NCBI GenBank assembly: GCA_015258715.1
Contig: JABZHR010000024.1
Span: forward strand, 1 to 7,888
Direction of reading: 5' to 3'
Source of the DNA: Atopobium sp.
GTDB taxonomy: Bacteria > Actinomycetota > Coriobacteriia > Coriobacteriales > Atopobiaceae
DNA length: 7,888 bases
Shown here piece after piece: positions 6,299-7,888 of this stretch. The position numbers were made by a program, and so were the translations under genes. Every line of letters starts with the position of its first letter. The stretch's first letter is position 1. The notes beneath the pieces are model-generated. The model ran no database searches. It was not told where the DNA came from and worked only from the letters and a program-made list of their open reading frames with translations.

Positions 6299-7516
6299 AT
6301 GAAATTTGTCGGAATCGTCGGTTCAAATGCGGAGATTTCCTATAACCGAAAGCTTCTGCACTTCATCAAAAAGCATTTTGCCAAGCAGTTTGAGCTTGAG
6401 ATCCTTGAGATTGATAACATTCCTCTGTTCAATCAGGACCTCAAGTGGGACGAGAACTTCCAGCTCCGCCTGCTGTACAACAAGATCACCCGAGCTGATG
6501 GCGTCATTATTTCTACGCCCGAGCATAATCACACCATCTCACCTGCGCTGAAGAGTGTCATTGAGTGGCTGTCCTATGACGTACATCCGTTTGAGAACAA
6601 GCCTGTCATGATTGTCGGCGCTTCTTACTACGACCAAGGAACTTCTCGCGCGCAAGTACATCTGCGCAAGATTATGGATGCTCCGGGCGTAAACGCATAC
6701 GTTTTACCTGGTAACGAGTTCCTTCTTGGAAAGGCCAAGCAGGCTTTTGATGAGGACGGCAACATTATCGACGAGCGCACCGTCGGCTTCCTGGGCCTTT
6801 GCCTGGATAACTTTGTCAAATACGTAGAGGTGGTCTCCAAGTTGAAGAAGCCAAAGCCAATCGCGCCAGAGGATCTGGACGTAACCAACTCAATTTCCAC
6901 CACTATCCAGGGCATTGATCCCGACGATCCTGATTGGGTCGAGAAGGCCGCCGAGCTTGTGGGCGCGGTTTCGGGCGACACATACGTTAAGCTCGACCAC
7001 GGCATTTTGACGGTCAACCAGATTGACATGTTCCTGAAGGCAATGCCATTTGAGCTAACTTACGCGGACGACAACAACCAGTTCCTTTACTACAACAACG
7101 CTCATGACAACCCAGACACTATGCTGGCAAAACGCGTTCCTGAGCAGTCGGGTGACCGTCTTTCCACAGTTCACAGCTCTCTTCCCGAGGGTCGTATGAA
7201 AAACGTTGAGTTTGTCATCGGCGTGCTTCGCAACGGCGACAAAGAATACGTACGCACCATTGTCCCAGGTACACCAGCCGACATCATCAACACCCACAAC
7301 TACCAGGCAATGTACTATCCCGATGGTTCGTATGCAGGCATCAACGAGATTGTCTTCAACTTCAAGCCATGGTTGGATTGGTACCTTCAAACCACAGGTC
7401 AACGCCTTGTAAGTGCTAACGGCGCAGTTGTTCCACCAGCTGGCGCTCCCGCCCCTGCTGCTGGTGCTCCCGCACCAAGTGCAGGCGTAGATGCTACCTC
7501 GGGTGCAAGCGCTTAA
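6299..7516 (+). CDS. FMN reductase-like domain fused to PAS-like domain with ApbE-type flavinylation tail
   Basis: This 405-residue protein has three parts. Residues 1-183 are an NADPH-dependent FMN reductase-like flavodoxin fold (GSNAEISYNRKL at 8-19; STPEHNHTISPALKSVIEWL at 72-91; NKPVMIVGAS at 100-109). Residues of about 240-360 resemble the PAS domain seen in DUF438-type proteins: FLKAMPFELTYADDNNQFLYYNN (start 245), a VHSSLP block at 291-296, and PDGSYAGINEIV at 341-352. Residues 371-397 are an Ala/Pro-rich linker (GAPAPAAGAPAPSAG). The last eight residues, DATSGASA, fit the ApbE acceptor motif D-x-x-[S/T]-G-A-[S/T], which would make Ser404 the FMN site. GGAAGGAA at 6283-6290 supports the ATG. 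The gene starts 20 bases after its short paralogue and ends the operon. A redox role using one bound and one covalent flavin is inferred; substrate and PAS ligand are unknown. Confidence 0.85.
   Translation: MKFVGIVGSNAEISYNRKLLHFIKKHFAKQFELEILEIDNIPLFNQDLKWDENFQLRLLYNKITRADGVIISTPEHNHTISPALKSVIEWLSYDVHPFENKPVMIVGASYYDQGTSRAQVHLRKIMDAPGVNAYVLPGNEFLLGKAKQAFDEDGNIIDERTVGFLGLCLDNFVKYVEVVSKLKKPKPIAPEDLDVTNSISTTIQGIDPDDPDWVEKAAELVGAVSGDTYVKLDHGILTVNQIDMFLKAMPFELTYADDNNQFLYYNNAHDNPDTMLAKRVPEQSGDRLSTVHSSLPEGRMKNVEFVIGVLRNGDKEYVRTIVPGTPADIINTHNYQAMYYPDGSYAGINEIVFNFKPWLDWYLQTTGQRLVSANGAVVPPAGAPAPAAGAPAPSAGVDATSGASA
7409..7513 (+). other. Encoded flexible linker and C-terminal ApbE flavinylation motif
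   Basis: Codons 371-405 encode a low-complexity Ala/Pro/Gly tail with two near-identical units (GAPAPAA, GAPAPSA), then D398-A-T-S401-G402-A403-S404-A405 and the stop. Known ApbE substrates such as Nqr/Rnf subunits and FMN_bind-type reductases carry D-x-x-[S/T]-G-A-[S/T] with FMN on the final hydroxyl residue, usually Thr. Here that residue is Ser, the one departure from the commonest form. Pro/Ala linkers of this kind tether mobile lipoyl and biotinyl domains, so a swinging flavin arm is plausible. Confidence 0.65.
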
Positions 7517-7518
7517 CG

Positions 7519-7567
7519 TGCAGCTACGCGCGACCGCAACGCGCGACTGCGACCGCGATGCAGCTAC
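7519..7567. repeat. GC-rich short repeats after the operon's last stop codon
   Basis: TGCAGCTAC occurs at 7519-7527 and again at 7559-7567. Between them lie two 13-base tandem units (7528-7540 and 7541-7553) that differ at two positions. This block sits in the transcribed stretch between the stop codon and the terminator. It is much richer in G+C than the AT-rich DNA beyond the terminator. No gene is evident and its role is unknown. Confidence 0.4.
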
Positions 7568-7656
7568 CTGCGTCTGCGTGCGCCCAAGCGCAATAAGGTG
7601 AAATGCAAAGCGTACCTGTAGCGCAGAAACGTGTACTTACAGAAATACGATTTCCC

Positions 7657-7695
7657 CTTGCCTTCCAGAAACAAGCCTCTGGAAGGCAAGTTTTT
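7657..7695 (+). terminator. Rho-independent terminator of the apbE operon
   Basis: CTTGCCTTCCAGA (7657-7669) pairs perfectly with TCTGGAAGGCAAG (7678-7690) over 13 bases, with an 8-base loop, followed at once by TTTTT (7691-7695). It lies 140 bases after the last stop codon on the same strand and closes the three-gene operon. Confidence 0.93.
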
Positions 7696-7729
7696 GTGTT
7701 AAGTTGCAAAATTTCTACTTCAACGAGAA

Positions 7730-7768
7730 AGATATTCATTTATATGAATATCTATGTGCAGATATTCA
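7730..7768. promoter_or_regulatory. Perfect inverted repeat with an extra half-site (operator-like)
   Basis: AGATATTCAT (7730-7739) and ATGAATATCT (7744-7753) form a perfect 10+4+10 inverted repeat. A third copy of the word, AGATATTCA, follows in direct orientation at 7760-7768, exactly 30 bases from the first. There is no T-run after it, and its AT-rich arms would make a weak RNA hairpin. A DNA-binding site for a gene beyond the right edge fits better. The regulator is unknown. Confidence 0.4.
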
Positions 7769-7779
7769 ATTTTATGTAT

Positions 7780-7888
7780 CCCTCAATTTTAGGCTCAAAA
7801 TTTAAAGGGCCAAAAAGGTAAAAAATCCGTTTAGTTGGGGATCAAAACTTTAAAAAGTCATTTTTATGCCCAACTAAGACGATTTTTT
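7780..7888. repeat. Long imperfect hairpin / possible two-way terminator at the right edge
   Basis: Arms 7820-7839 and 7869-7888 are inverted copies matching at 17 of 20 positions, with AAAAAATC outside and TTAGTTGGG inside. The outer A-run and T-run would give a T-tract after the stem on either strand. The loop holds a small AAAAA-GTCA-TTTTT hairpin (7852-7865). A neighbouring weaker hairpin (AATTTT/AAAATT, 7785-7802) has partial direct similarity to the loop region. It may be a bidirectional terminator or an end of a small repeat element; it is cut by the window edge. Confidence 0.45.

Noticed and set aside
7055..7402. Minus-strand open frame of 115 codons
   Set aside because: It is antisense to the PAS-like part of the third operon gene and has no recognisable features.
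7603..7821. Plus-strand open frame of 72 codons with AAGGTG just upstream
   Set aside because: It runs straight through the strong terminator at 7657-7695 and into AT-rich repeats; its composition is not protein-like.

Overview
The window looks like part of a low-to-mid GC Gram-positive genome. An Actinobacterial host in the Coriobacteriia (Atopobium/Lancefieldella-like) is the best guess from overall style, but no rRNA or marker gene is present to confirm it. The Gram-positive call rests on a very large secreted surface protein with CnaB domains and on strong AGGAG-type ribosome sites.

Layout. Bases 1-4039 (minus strand) hold the first 1346 residues of a giant cell-surface adhesin. It has a signal peptide, about 940 residues of beta-rich adhesin-like sequence, and then at least four CnaB-type (isopeptide-forming) repeats. 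It runs off the left edge, so its wall anchor is not visible. Bases 4040-4689 are a 650-base divergent intergenic region. It holds the adhesin leader and a candidate promoter, a terminator-like hairpin pointing toward the adhesin, a 25-bp tandem repeat, and a small palindrome near a weak candidate promoter for the rightward genes.

Bases 4690-7516 (plus strand) are a tight three-gene operon: apbE (FAD:protein FMN transferase, no signal peptide), a stand-alone NADPH-dependent FMN reductase-like flavodoxin-fold protein, and a longer paralogue. The paralogue adds a PAS-like domain and an Ala/Pro-rich tail. A perfect 13-bp stem plus T-run ends the operon at about 7657-7695. The last 190 bases are AT-rich intergenic DNA with a perfect inverted repeat, an extra half-site, and a long imperfect hairpin at the right edge.

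The point of interest is how the operon fits together. The third protein ends in D-A-T-S-G-A-S-A, which fits the linear motif that ApbE flavinylates (D-x-x-[S/T]-G-A-[S/T]). It sits at the tip of a flexible Pro/Ala linker. The simplest reading is that the ApbE encoded first attaches FMN to Ser404 of the third protein. That would give a cytoplasmic flavoenzyme one flavin in its flavodoxin-like domain, a PAS-like domain, and a second, covalent FMN on a swinging arm. The motif and architecture are seen in the sequence; the flavinylation and electron-carrier role are inference.
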